Source: Gemmatimonadaceae bacterium
GTDB lineage: Bacteria > Gemmatimonadota > Gemmatimonadetes > Gemmatimonadales > Gemmatimonadaceae
NCBI GenBank assembly: GCA_036273715.1
Contig: DASUHB010000067.1
Span: forward strand, 38,695-102,694
Length of the DNA: 64,000 nucleotides
Reading direction: 5' to 3'
The notes under the pieces: generated by a model
What the model saw: the letters and a program-made list of their open reading frames with translations, nothing else
Told to the model about the DNA's origin: nothing
Database searches by the model: none
Shown: piece by piece, positions 24,887 to 33,238 of the stretch
How the letters are laid out: each line of letters begins with the position of its first letter
Position numbering within the stretch: the first letter of the stretch is position 1
Translations under genes and position numbers: made by a program

Positions 24887-27091
24887 TCAGTTCTCGGCCG
24901 GCACCGTGTGAATCGCTTCGCCCTTGACCAGCGTCCGCTCGAAGAAGTCGGCGGTGGCGGCGAACACGCGAACCCAGGTTCGCCAGAGCAGGGAGTCATG
25001 CACCTCGTCGGGGAATACCGTTAGCTCGTACGGGATGTGATGCGCACGCAGCAGCGGCACGAGGTTGACGGTCTGCGAAAAGGCCACGTTGCGGTCGTCA
25101 TCGGCTTGGAGCAGCAGCACGGGCGATGTCCATATGTCGATCGACGCGACCGGCGACGACTGATATGCGATCTTGGCGCGATCGGATGCGGACGCTGCGT
25201 CGCCGCCGCCGAAAAACGCCGACCAGTCATGCACGCCGGCATAATCGACGCCGGCCTTGAAGATGTCCGAATTGCGCGCCAGGCCGAGCGCGGTCAGGTA
25301 GCCGCCGTACGACCCGCCCCACAATCCGATCTTTTCCGGGTCGACGTACGACAGCGCCTGCAGATATTTCGCCGCCGCGACGACGTCCTGGTACTCGGAC
25401 GCGCCGCGCGGGCCGGCCTGCGCGGGCTCGCGAAACTCGCGACCATACATGATGCTGAGCCGATAGTTCACCGACAGCACGACGAATCCACGGCTCGCCA
25501 GATATTCGTTGGCCGCGTACATGAAGTTGTACGCATCCATGGGATGGAATCCGAGCATCATCTGCCGCGGCGGGCCGCCATGCATGAAGACCAGCGCCGG
25601 GCTGCGTTGGGCGTGCGATTGCGGAACGAACAGCTGTCCGTGGATCTCGAGTCCGTCGAGACTCTTGAACACCACCTGTTGCGGCGCCACCAGCTGTGCC
25701 GACGGGTAGTCGTTAGGCATCGCGCTCGCCGCGATGGGCTCGCGTCCCTGCGGCGTCACGCGATACGGCATCGCGGGCGTCGTCGCGGATGAGCCGAGGC
25801 AGGCGATCGAGGCGCCGGCCGCCACCGGCGTCCATTCGATCGACGCGCCGTGCGTGAGCGCGACCGGGCCAGCGCGGTCGACGTCGACGCGCCAGATGTG
25901 GCGGCGATCGATGTCGTTCTGGTTCGACGCATAGAGCAGCGTCTTCCCATCGGGCGTGAGCGTCACGCCGCCCTGGAAGGAAAATGCGCCGGGCGTGAGC
26001 AGCAGCGGCGCTCCTCCCGCGGCCGGAATCGAGTACAGGTGCACCCAGCCGTCGGCCTGCGACGCGAACACGATGCGGTTGCCGGCGGCGAACTGGAACG
26101 CATCGCTTTCCCATTCGCCCGGGTATGATCCGTTCGCGTCGCTCGCGCTGGCCCAGATCTGGCTCGCCTTCCCGCTGGCTGCGTCCCAGACCCAGATGGT
26201 CCACGGCTCGAGGCGGCCGGAGAAGAACCCGCCCCGGCCGCCCGTTAGGCGGATGAACGCGAGCTTGGCGCCGTCGGCCGACCAGCGGGGCAGCATGTCG
26301 CGAAATACGCTGGGATCGACGTACTGCAGCGTGCGGCTGTCGAACCGGTAGATACCGATCAGCGAATACTCGCCGCGGTTGCTCGTGAACGCGATCGCCT
26401 TGCCGTCTGGCGACCACTGCGGCTCGGCGTTGTCGCCCCGAATGTAGGCGAGTTGCCGCGCCGGTTGCGCGCCCGATATCGGCGCCAGCCAGAGCGCGTG
26501 CCTGGCGCTCCAGACCGCGAAGCGGCCGTCCGGGGAAATCTGGATGTCCTCGCAGCCCTCGAATCCGCAGTTCATGGTCCCGAGGAGCCGAGGCTCGCCG
26601 TTGGACACGTCGGCCGCCCAGACCTGCTGCTCCGGCTGGTGCACGTCGCTCGTCGGGTCGGCCACCTCGCCCTGGGCGTTGGTCTCGCTGCCGCGCGCGT
26701 ACACGACCGTGTTGCCGTTAGGCGTGAGCTTGAGGCTCGCGATCGGCATGCCGTCGTCGCCGGTGTAGTGCGTCAGTTGACGGCCGGTGAAGGCGGGGCC
26801 GTCGGCCACCCACACGTTGCGCGATCCGCGCGCGTTGAACACCCACGCGATGCGCGCGGCGTGCGCCGCGGCCGTTAGGCCGTACGGATACGGATAGCCG
26901 AGTGCCCGCTCGATGGTGAAGCCCTGGGCGTACGCCAGCGCCGGCATAAAGGCGGACAAGCACAGACAAAACCGGACACTGCGGGACGCGTTTGGAGAGG
27001 AGCGCAGGAATCGACTCATGAAGGCGGACAAGCACAGACAAAGCCGGACACTGCGGGACCCACTTGGAAAGAAGCGCAGAAAAGTGCTCAT
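24887..27091 (-). CDS. S9-family prolyl-oligopeptidase-like peptidase with duplicated signal peptide
   Basis: A 734-residue exported serine peptidase. After the signal region a beta-propeller of WD-like repeats (PNGNTVVYARG, SPDGRFAVWSARH, SPDGKAIAFTSN) covers about residues 60-460. The alpha/beta hydrolase domain follows, with nucleophile Ser in WGGSYGGYLTA (about 595), Asp in LLQADDDRNV (about 663) and His in PDEVHDSLL (about 697). Family role is cleavage of short peptides. The N-terminus is odd: 24 codons (27020-27091) are repeated as a second unit (26948-27019), each ending VRxCLCLSAF, before MPALAYAQG. The ATG at 27091 overlaps the upstream gene's stop (ATGA), supporting this start and an operon. 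A shorter signal peptide could start at the second or third ATG. Confidence 0.9.
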   Translation of the reverse strand: MSTFLRFFPSGSRSVRLCLCLSAFMSRFLRSSPNASRSVRFCLCLSAFMPALAYAQGFTIERALGYPYPYGLTAAAHAARIAWVFNARGSRNVWVADGPAFTGRQLTHYTGDDGMPIASLKLTPNGNTVVYARGSETNAQGEVADPTSDVHQPEQQVWAADVSNGEPRLLGTMNCGFEGCEDIQISPDGRFAVWSARHALWLAPISGAQPARQLAYIRGDNAEPQWSPDGKAIAFTSNRGEYSLIGIYRFDSRTLQYVDPSVFRDMLPRWSADGAKLAFIRLTGGRGGFFSGRLEPWTIWVWDAASGKASQIWASASDANGSYPGEWESDAFQFAAGNRIVFASQADGWVHLYSIPAAGGAPLLLTPGAFSFQGGVTLTPDGKTLLYASNQNDIDRRHIWRVDVDRAGPVALTHGASIEWTPVAAGASIACLGSSATTPAMPYRVTPQGREPIAASAMPNDYPSAQLVAPQQVVFKSLDGLEIHGQLFVPQSHAQRSPALVFMHGGPPRQMMLGFHPMDAYNFMYAANEYLASRGFVVLSVNYRLSIMYGREFREPAQAGPRGASEYQDVVAAAKYLQALSYVDPEKIGLWGGSYGGYLTALGLARNSDIFKAGVDYAGVHDWSAFFGGGDAASASDRAKIAYQSSPVASIDIWTSPVLLLQADDDRNVAFSQTVNLVPLLRAHHIPYELTVFPDEVHDSLLWRTWVRVFAATADFFERTLVKGEAIHTVPAEN
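26948..27091 (-). repeat. Tandem 72-bp duplication encoding the signal peptide
   Basis: Units 27020-27091 and 26948-27019 are each 24 codons. The second halves are almost identical (TCCCGCAGTGTCCGG, then TTTGTCTGTGCTTGTCCGCC), the first halves diverged. The end TGTCCGCCTTCATGAG resembles the arm of the inverted repeat at 16582-16702, suggesting that a dispersed element supplied this coding segment. Confidence 0.8.
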
Positions 27092-29055
27092 CCGAACCTC
27101 CAGCCGAGGAGGTTCCAGTTGGCGAAGAAGAGCGTGACGGCGACCGAGGCGAGAACGAACGCGGTGAACTCGATCCGCTGCCAGAGGCGCCAGTGCGCCT
27201 GTCCCCACACGCGCACCGAGGCGGCGAGCAGGGCGAGCGTGAACAGAACGAACACGATCGGCATCACGAGCGCGACTTTGAGCGCGCCGGGGATCGATCC
27301 GCCCAACTCCGCCATGTCGCTGACCACGACCGCGACGAGCACGATGACGGTGAGGAAGTACCAGATGGCCGCGGCGAGCGACAGGCGCACGATGCGCTTC
27401 TGCTCCGGCGTCATCGTCTTGATCTGTTTGCGCCGGTAGAACAACGTCGTCAGCGCGCACACGAAGATGAGCGTCGACAGGCCTAACAGAAAATGCCAGA
27501 GCCCCGGAGCGTCGCGGAACGGCACGCGCTCGGTGCCCATGAACGGCAGCGCATCCACCGACAGCCGGGTGACCGCGCCCGACGAATCCTGCGTGAAGCC
27601 GATCGTGTAGCCGCCGCCCACCTGTCTGAACAGGCCGTCGCCGACCGGCGCGAACTGCGCCGGATGCTCGCCTAACCCCGTGATGAGCAGCCGGCGCTCC
27701 TTGGGCAGCACGGACACGTCGATCGACGGGCCGGCCACCAGCAGCGCCTTGTCGATCTTGGTCGAGCTGTGCCGGGCGAAGCGGTACGTGCCGGTGTACT
27801 TCACCGCACTCGCCGCGAACGAATCCGGCGCCGTCATGGCGACCACCGGCGGCGGCGGGAAATACCGATTGAAGAACGCCTGGAGAATGCCTTCGCGCAG
27901 CGGCTCGGCGCCGGTTCCGACGTACGACATGAAGATCCCGACCTGCGCGGTGGGCACGATGAACATCGCCGTGTGGAAGTACTGCGTGTCGCCTTCGTGC
28001 CCGATCACGCGGACGCCGCCCATTTTCTGCTCGTAGAAGCCGAGCGCCATCGCCGGCAGACGCGGATCGTTCGCGAAGTTGCGCGTGTGCATCCGTTCGG
28101 CTGTCGCGGAATCGAGGATGCGGGTGTCGCCATACCGGCCGTCTTGCAGGTGCGCGATCATGAAGTGCGTCATGTCGAGCGCCGACGCGGACACCGAGCC
28201 GGCGGGCCGGAAGCCACCGACGAACTCGAAGGGCTTCGCCTCGTACACACCGTTCGCGTAGACGTATCCGGTGACGGCGTCCGGCTTGAGGTTCGCCGGC
28301 AGCGGCTCCTGGAACGTGGTGTGGTGCATGTCGAGCGGGTCCAGAATGTTCTTCCGGATGTAGTCGTTGAACGGCATGCCGCTCACGTTCTGCACGATGA
28401 GCCCGGCGAGCGCCGCGCCGTAGTTGGAATAGGAGGACAGCACCAGCGGCGGACGCACGCGGGCCGGCATGTGCTCCTTGAGCGTCTCGTCGATCGATTT
28501 GACGCTCGCCGAATCGTTGCTGATGAGATAGCCTAACGCACCATCTTCGAAGCCCGGCGAGTGCGTCATCAGGCTGCGCAGCGTGACCGGCTTCGCGTAC
28601 GTGGCGGGAATCTTGAAATCCGTGAGGTAGGTGTTGACGTCGGCATCGAGGTCGAGCTTCCCCTGTTGCACGAGCTGCATCACCGCGGTCCAGGTGAACA
28701 GCTTGGAGGTGGACCCGATGCGGAAGAGGCTCGTCGCAGGATTGATCGGCGTTTTCTTGTCGACGTCCGCGAATCCGTACCCGTGGGTGTAGAGGACGCG
28801 TCCGTCCTTGATCACGACGACGACCGCGCTCGGGACGTGGAGTTGATCGATGAACTGCGCGAACGCGCCATCGAGGAAGGCACCGAGTTGGGCGGTATCG
28901 TCGAGGGAGGCGTGCGGAGGGCCGGCGGTATCGACCGGCGGCATGCGCTCGGCTCGAGCCGATTTTTGCGCGTGCGCGGATGCCGCGATCGACAGGGCGG
29001 CAGCGGCAACGAGAAGGAGGAGGGCGCGGGTGCGGGTTCCGCGGTAGGCGTGCAT
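27088..29055 (-). CDS. Serine hydrolase (beta-lactamase / class C PBP family) with C-terminal membrane helices
   Basis: A 655-residue exported enzyme. Signal peptide to ASAHAQ, then a penicillin-binding-protein-like catalytic domain: SxxK in IGSTSKLF, the YxN motif in SYSNYG, and HEG in VIGHEGDT in place of KTG. After about residue 380 comes a beta-rich region (VKYTGTYRFARH), then about four hydrophobic segments near the C-terminus (FLLGLSTLIFVCAL to VTLFFANWNLL). This is the layout of membrane-attached esterase/peptidase relatives of class C beta-lactamases, not drug-resistance enzymes. Substrate unknown; an aminopeptidase or esterase role fits its neighbours. The start at 29055 begins the charged signal peptide; GGTATA repeats lie 42-61 bp upstream. 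Overlaps the S9 gene by 4 bp. Confidence 0.87.
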   Translation of the reverse strand: MHAYRGTRTRALLLLVAAAALSIAASAHAQKSARAERMPPVDTAGPPHASLDDTAQLGAFLDGAFAQFIDQLHVPSAVVVVIKDGRVLYTHGYGFADVDKKTPINPATSLFRIGSTSKLFTWTAVMQLVQQGKLDLDADVNTYLTDFKIPATYAKPVTLRSLMTHSPGFEDGALGYLISNDSASVKSIDETLKEHMPARVRPPLVLSSYSNYGAALAGLIVQNVSGMPFNDYIRKNILDPLDMHHTTFQEPLPANLKPDAVTGYVYANGVYEAKPFEFVGGFRPAGSVSASALDMTHFMIAHLQDGRYGDTRILDSATAERMHTRNFANDPRLPAMALGFYEQKMGGVRVIGHEGDTQYFHTAMFIVPTAQVGIFMSYVGTGAEPLREGILQAFFNRYFPPPPVVAMTAPDSFAASAVKYTGTYRFARHSSTKIDKALLVAGPSIDVSVLPKERRLLITGLGEHPAQFAPVGDGLFRQVGGGYTIGFTQDSSGAVTRLSVDALPFMGTERVPFRDAPGLWHFLLGLSTLIFVCALTTLFYRRKQIKTMTPEQKRIVRLSLAAAIWYFLTVIVLVAVVVSDMAELGGSIPGALKVALVMPIVFVLFTLALLAASVRVWGQAHWRLWQRIEFTAFVLASVAVTLFFANWNLLGWRFG

Positions 29056-29095
29056 GGGCGACGAGTCTCCGTCAAGAAGAGGGGAGCGGGTCAAC

Positions 29096-29118
29096 TGGTA
29101 TACAGTATCGGTATACCG
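29096..29118. promoter_or_regulatory. GGTATA repeat site upstream of serine hydrolase
   Basis: Two GGTATAC copies (29097-29103 and 29110-29116), with a GTAT between them, lie between the GntR gene and the serine hydrolase start. Direct repeats of GGTATA are the operator of the FCD-type GntR regulator NanR, so this is a candidate binding site for the GntR protein encoded next door. Not otherwise supported. Confidence 0.4.
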
Positions 29119-29184
29119 TTTTACCGCAAGACGTCGCCGCGCACGGTTCCGAGTGTCCACCCCTCGGAACCCGTGGGTCGGAAC

Positions 29185-30000
29185 TCAGGCGCTGTTTCGG
29201 CGGCGGAGCTTGCGGGGAGCGGGCGCCGAGCCTTCGCGCGGTCCAACCCAACTGCCGCGCTCACCGTGCTGCCAGATGATGTGTGCGAGCCGAGATGCCG
29301 CGTTTGCCCAGTTGGTCTCGGCGGCGACCTGCGCCGCATCGGCATCGCCGCGCGCAATCGCGCTGGCGATCGCTTCGTGCTCCTTGATCGACGTCGGCAG
29401 CTCGTCGAGCAGCACGCTCGCATAGAGACGCGCATAGCGCTCGCACTGCGGTTTGATCGCGCGGTGCAGCGTTAGCAGGCGCGGTCCGACCACCGAATCG
29501 ACGAATGACTGGTGGAAGCGGAGGTCCAGGTCGAAAAATTTCGCCGCCGTGCCGTGCGCGCGGTGTTGGGCCGCGAGCTCGCCGTTCAGCTCTCGCATCC
29601 GCGCGGCGACGGCCGAGCGGCGCGCCGGGGGAAACTCGGCGGCGATGCGTGCGGCCAGGCCCTCGAGATGCCCAACGATGCGAAACAGCTCCTGCCCATC
29701 ATCCATAGTAAGCGGGGCGATGATGAGGCGTCGCTCACCGGGTCCGCCGACGGAGCTGACGAATCCTTCCTGCTCGAGGCGGTGCAACGCGCTGCGGACG
29801 GGTGTGCGGCTGAGGCCGAGCCGGTCGGCGATGACGCGTTCGGAGATGCGGGCGCCGGGGGGCAGCTGGCCCCAGACGATGACGCGGCGGAGATCGAGGT
29901 AGGCGCGCGAGACGTGGTCGCTGCGTTCGCCGCCGGGCTCGGCGGCGCGATGCGGCCGCGCCGGGGGTTTGGAAGCGGAAGGAGCAGCAGTGCGCGGCAC
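29185..30000 (-). CDS. GntR-family transcriptional regulator (FCD/VanR-FadR type)
   Basis: A 271-residue DNA-binding repressor/activator. After an Ala/Pro-rich tail the winged helix reads RAYLDLRRVIVWGQLPPGARISERVIADRLGLSRTPVRSALHRLEQEGFV over residues about 30-80, the standard GntR helix-turn-helix. The C-terminal all-helical FCD effector domain includes FFDLDLRFHQSFVD with the metal-binding Asp and His spacing, and EHEAIASAIARGDADAA. FCD regulators sense small carboxylates or amino-acid-like molecules. GTG at 30000 is my choice of start; the frame runs open to 30159, so the true start is uncertain. It is divergent from the SusC/SusD operon and upstream of the serine hydrolase operon, so it could control both. 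Confidence 0.85.
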   Translation of the reverse strand: MPRTAAPSASKPPARPHRAAEPGGERSDHVSRAYLDLRRVIVWGQLPPGARISERVIADRLGLSRTPVRSALHRLEQEGFVSSVGGPGERRLIIAPLTMDDGQELFRIVGHLEGLAARIAAEFPPARRSAVAARMRELNGELAAQHRAHGTAAKFFDLDLRFHQSFVDSVVGPRLLTLHRAIKPQCERYARLYASVLLDELPTSIKEHEAIASAIARGDADAAQVAAETNWANAASRLAHIIWQHGERGSWVGPREGSAPAPRKLRRRNSA

Positions 30001-30073
30001 GATGACCAAGGATATCCGGGATGTTCGGGGGAAGCAAGCAAATCGCAGGGGTGGGGGGAGGGCCGGATCGGTC

Positions 30074-30097
30074 ACCAGTTTGGTCGACCATTGTGGT
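30074..30097. promoter_or_regulatory. Tandem ACCA-N3-TGGT palindromes, candidate GntR operator
   Basis: ACCA-gtt-TGGT (30074-30084) is followed after CG by ACCA-ttg-TGGT (30087-30097). The whole 24 bp is a near-perfect palindrome centred on TCGA. FadR-type GntR boxes have TGGT/ACCA half-sites. It lies between the GntR gene and the SusC gene and overlaps the proposed -35 of the latter. Confidence 0.5.
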
Positions 30098-30119
30098 ATT
30101 CCGAATTGCACTCTATGTT
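30091..30119 (+). promoter_or_regulatory. Candidate promoter of the SusC/SusD peptide operon
   Basis: TTGTGG (30091-30096) and TATGTT (30114-30119) are spaced 17 bp, placing the start of transcription near 30126, about 50 bases before the SusC start codon. The -35 lies inside the palindromic site at 30074-30097, which would suit repression. Confidence 0.4.
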
Positions 30120-30175
30120 GGCGCGACCAGATCCGCCGTCGGGCCGCACCGCCATCCACCCCACAGGAGCCCGGT

Positions 30176-33100
30176 ATGGGATACGTCTTCCGTCAGCAGG
30201 TTACCCGACGAATGCGGCTCGCCGTTTGCGCCGCACTCGGCATCGCGCTGGCATTTCCGGCGCCGGCCGCGCACGCCGCGAGCGTGCACCATCGATCACC
30301 TGCCAACGATGCCGGCGGCCGCCCGGCCGTGACGATCGTTGGGCACGTCGTCGACTCGACATCGAACGCGCCCGTCGCTGGCGCCTCGGTGCAGGTCGAA
30401 GGGACGCAACTCGGCGCCGTCACCGATGACGCCGGCGAGTATCGCATCTCCGGCGTTCCGCAGGGACAACAGACGCTCATGGCGCGACGAGTCGGATATG
30501 CGGCACGCCGCCACACCGTCACCGTCGGCACGGACGGGCAGCTGACCGTGGACTTCGCGCTGCCTCCGGCCGCCACCTCGCTGGACGCGGTGATCGTCAC
30601 CGGGACCGCGGGCGGCCAACAGCAGCGCGAAATTGGCACCGCGGTCGGCACCGTCAACGCGCCCGACGTGTTGGCCAAGTCGCAGGCGTCAGACCTGAGC
30701 TCGCTGCTCAACTCGCGCGTGGCCGGCGTGAGCATCGTGCCCAGCACCGGTCGGTTAGGCTCGGGCCCGAACATCGAGATCCGCGGCATTTCGAGCCTCA
30801 GTCTCGACAATCAACCGCTCATCTACATCGATGGCGTCCGCGTCAGCAATCGCACGGGCGGCGGGCCGACGACATTCGGCAACGGCGGATTCGGAGCTCA
30901 GAACGCCGGCGTCGTTGGACGCTTGAACGACATCAATCCCGACGAGATCGAAAGCATCCAGATCATCAAGGGACCCGCGGCGGCAACCATCTACGGCACC
31001 GAAGCGGCCAATGGCGTGATCCAGATCATCACCAAGAAAGGGTCGAGCGGAAAGCCGGTCTTCAATTTCCAGATTCAACAAGGCGGCGTCTACTTCCGTG
31101 ATCCCGAAGGTCGCATGCCGACCAACTTTGCGCCGGACAGCACGGGCGCCATCACGTCGTTCAATGCCATCAAGGCACAAGAGGCGGCGGGACACCCGGT
31201 CTTCACGACCGGCAAGACCTACGACTACAATGCGTCGGTTGCGGGCGGATTCTCGATCGGCAACTACTTCGTCTCGTCCAACTATCAGGACGAGCACGGC
31301 ATCGAGCCGAACAACTTCATCACGCAGTATTCCGCGCACGCGAATTTGAATCTGACGCCGGACCCGAAGTATGCGATCGGGACGAGCCTCAACTACGTGC
31401 AGGGCAACTACCACACCGGCGCCGACGTGGGTCTGTCGGCCATGCTCGGTGCGGAACTGGGGCAGCCGAACATCTTCAGCGTACCGGGCGCCGACGGATT
31501 CTATCCCAACGTGCCGCCGAATGTCCCGCAGGCCTTGTTCGACAACAGCGACGACATTCACCGCTTCACGGGCAGTGCCACGTTCACGCACAATCCCATC
31601 AGCTGGTTCACCCAGCGACTGATCGTCGGTCTGGACTACACCAACGAAGACGGCAGAGGACTCGAGTATTTCGCGCCGCCGGCGCTCGCGCCGTTCACCC
31701 TCGGCAACGCCGCGGGTCGCATCGGCCAGACGCTGACATCGACGTCGCTCACCACCGCGGACTACAACGGCACGGCGAAGTTCAATCTCACGTCGGCCAT
31801 CACGTCCGCGACATCGTTAGGCGGGCAGTGGTATCGCACGGCGCTGCACGAGAGTTTCCTGGGCGGCATCGGATTCCCGGGACCCGGCATCACGACGGTC
31901 TCGGGCACCGCGACCGCGCTGCCGTCGACCCAGGGCGACACGATCAACACGACGATCGGCGGCTATGGACAAGAGGAGATCGGCCTCAACGATCGGTTGT
32001 TCCTAACGGGTGCGCTGCGGGTCGACAACAACAGTGCGTTCGGCACGCAGTTTAAATGGATCACGTATCCCAAGGTGAGCGCCTCGTGGATCGTGAGCGA
32101 AGAACCGTTCTGGCACCTCGCGTTCGTCAACTCGCTCAAGCTCCGCGCCGCATATGGCGAGTCGGGCCGTGCTCCGCTCGCGTTTTCGGCGCTCAGGTCG
32201 TACCTGCCCGTGCAGGGACCGGGCGGCACCAACGCGTTCACGGCGGGAGGCTTCGGCAATTCGAACTTGAAGCCGGAGCGCGGAAAGGAGCTCGAGGCGG
32301 GATTCGAGTCGGATCTCTGGGACCGCCTGCACCTCGATTTTACGTACTTCAACAAGCACACGACCGACGAGATCGTGGCGCAGCCGGTGGCGCCGTCGCT
32401 CGGCTTCACGGGCACGCAGTTCCAGAACCTCGGCCAGGTGAACAACCACGGCATCGAGCTCCAGGCGACGCTGCAGGTGCTCAAGATGCCGAACTTCGGA
32501 TGGGACATCACGGGCAACTTCGCGACCGCCCACAACAAGATCATCAGCCTGGGCGGCCTGCCGTCGATCATCACGACGGCAGGGCAGGCGAACCGGGTCG
32601 GCTTCCCGATCGCCGCGTATTTCTCGCGGAAGGTGGTGTCGGCGACGGTGGATCCATCGACTGGCGCCGTGTCTAACGTGTTGTGCGCCGGCGGTGCGGG
32701 ACAGGGTCCCGTCGACTGCGCGACCGCGCCGTTCGTGTTCATCGGATCGGCGACGCCGACCAACACCGGGTCCGTCGGCAATACCTTCACGTTCTTCAAG
32801 AAACTGCGCCTCTATGCGTTAGTCGATTGGAAGCGCGGCTATGTGCTGGCGAACAACATCGACCAGATCCGCTGCGACGGTCTCCTTGGCGTTGGCGAGT
32901 GCGACGTGAACTACCATCCGCAGAAGTACTCTCCGGTGTTCGTCGCCGAGGCGAGCGTCACTGGTTTCGTGAGCCAGACGCAGGATCAATTCTTCCAGGA
33001 TGCGTCGTTCGTGAAGCTGCGCGAGGTATCGGCGACCTATTCGCTGCCGGACCACCTCCTGCCGGGCATCGACCATGCGTCGTTCACGATAGCGGCGCGC

Positions 33101-33235
33101 GAGCTCGCGCTCTGGACCAAGTTCAAAGGCCCCGACCCGGAGGTCGACCAGTTCGTCACCGGGCTCACGACCGGCAGTCAGGGTGTGATACCTCCGCTCA
33201 GCCGGTTCGTCGCCACCCTCAACCTGACCTTCTGA
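30176..33235 (+). CDS. SusC/RagA-type TonB-dependent outer-membrane receptor
   Basis: A 1019-residue receptor. Signal peptide to AHAAS, then a carboxypeptidase-like regulatory domain (GHVVDSTSNAPVAGASVQVEGTQLGAVTDD in pieces, about 52-130), then a plug domain with LSSLLNSRVAGVSIVPSTG, IEIRGISSLSLDNQPLIYIDGV and IESIQIIKGPAAATIYGTEAANGVIQI, the SusC hallmark. The long beta-barrel ends RFVATLNLTF with a terminal Phe. It imports large substrates (glycans or oligopeptides) across the outer membrane with the lipoprotein encoded next. Peptides are inferred here because every downstream enzyme is a peptidase or hydrolase. ATG 30176 has GGAG upstream. First gene of the operon to 41443. Confidence 0.94.
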   Translation: MGYVFRQQVTRRMRLAVCAALGIALAFPAPAAHAASVHHRSPANDAGGRPAVTIVGHVVDSTSNAPVAGASVQVEGTQLGAVTDDAGEYRISGVPQGQQTLMARRVGYAARRHTVTVGTDGQLTVDFALPPAATSLDAVIVTGTAGGQQQREIGTAVGTVNAPDVLAKSQASDLSSLLNSRVAGVSIVPSTGRLGSGPNIEIRGISSLSLDNQPLIYIDGVRVSNRTGGGPTTFGNGGFGAQNAGVVGRLNDINPDEIESIQIIKGPAAATIYGTEAANGVIQIITKKGSSGKPVFNFQIQQGGVYFRDPEGRMPTNFAPDSTGAITSFNAIKAQEAAGHPVFTTGKTYDYNASVAGGFSIGNYFVSSNYQDEHGIEPNNFITQYSAHANLNLTPDPKYAIGTSLNYVQGNYHTGADVGLSAMLGAELGQPNIFSVPGADGFYPNVPPNVPQALFDNSDDIHRFTGSATFTHNPISWFTQRLIVGLDYTNEDGRGLEYFAPPALAPFTLGNAAGRIGQTLTSTSLTTADYNGTAKFNLTSAITSATSLGGQWYRTALHESFLGGIGFPGPGITTVSGTATALPSTQGDTINTTIGGYGQEEIGLNDRLFLTGALRVDNNSAFGTQFKWITYPKVSASWIVSEEPFWHLAFVNSLKLRAAYGESGRAPLAFSALRSYLPVQGPGGTNAFTAGGFGNSNLKPERGKELEAGFESDLWDRLHLDFTYFNKHTTDEIVAQPVAPSLGFTGTQFQNLGQVNNHGIELQATLQVLKMPNFGWDITGNFATAHNKIISLGGLPSIITTAGQANRVGFPIAAYFSRKVVSATVDPSTGAVSNVLCAGGAGQGPVDCATAPFVFIGSATPTNTGSVGNTFTFFKKLRLYALVDWKRGYVLANNIDQIRCDGLLGVGECDVNYHPQKYSPVFVAEASVTGFVSQTQDQFFQDASFVKLREVSATYSLPDHLLPGIDHASFTIAARELALWTKFKGPDPEVDQFVTGLTTGSQGVIPPLSRFVATLNLTF

Positions 33236-33238
33236 GCC

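Noticed and set aside
27088..29055. Serine hydrolases as beta-lactam resistance genes
   Set aside because: Both PBP-fold enzymes carry HEG/HTG third motifs and extra domains of peptidase/esterase relatives and sit among peptidase genes; resistance is not supported.
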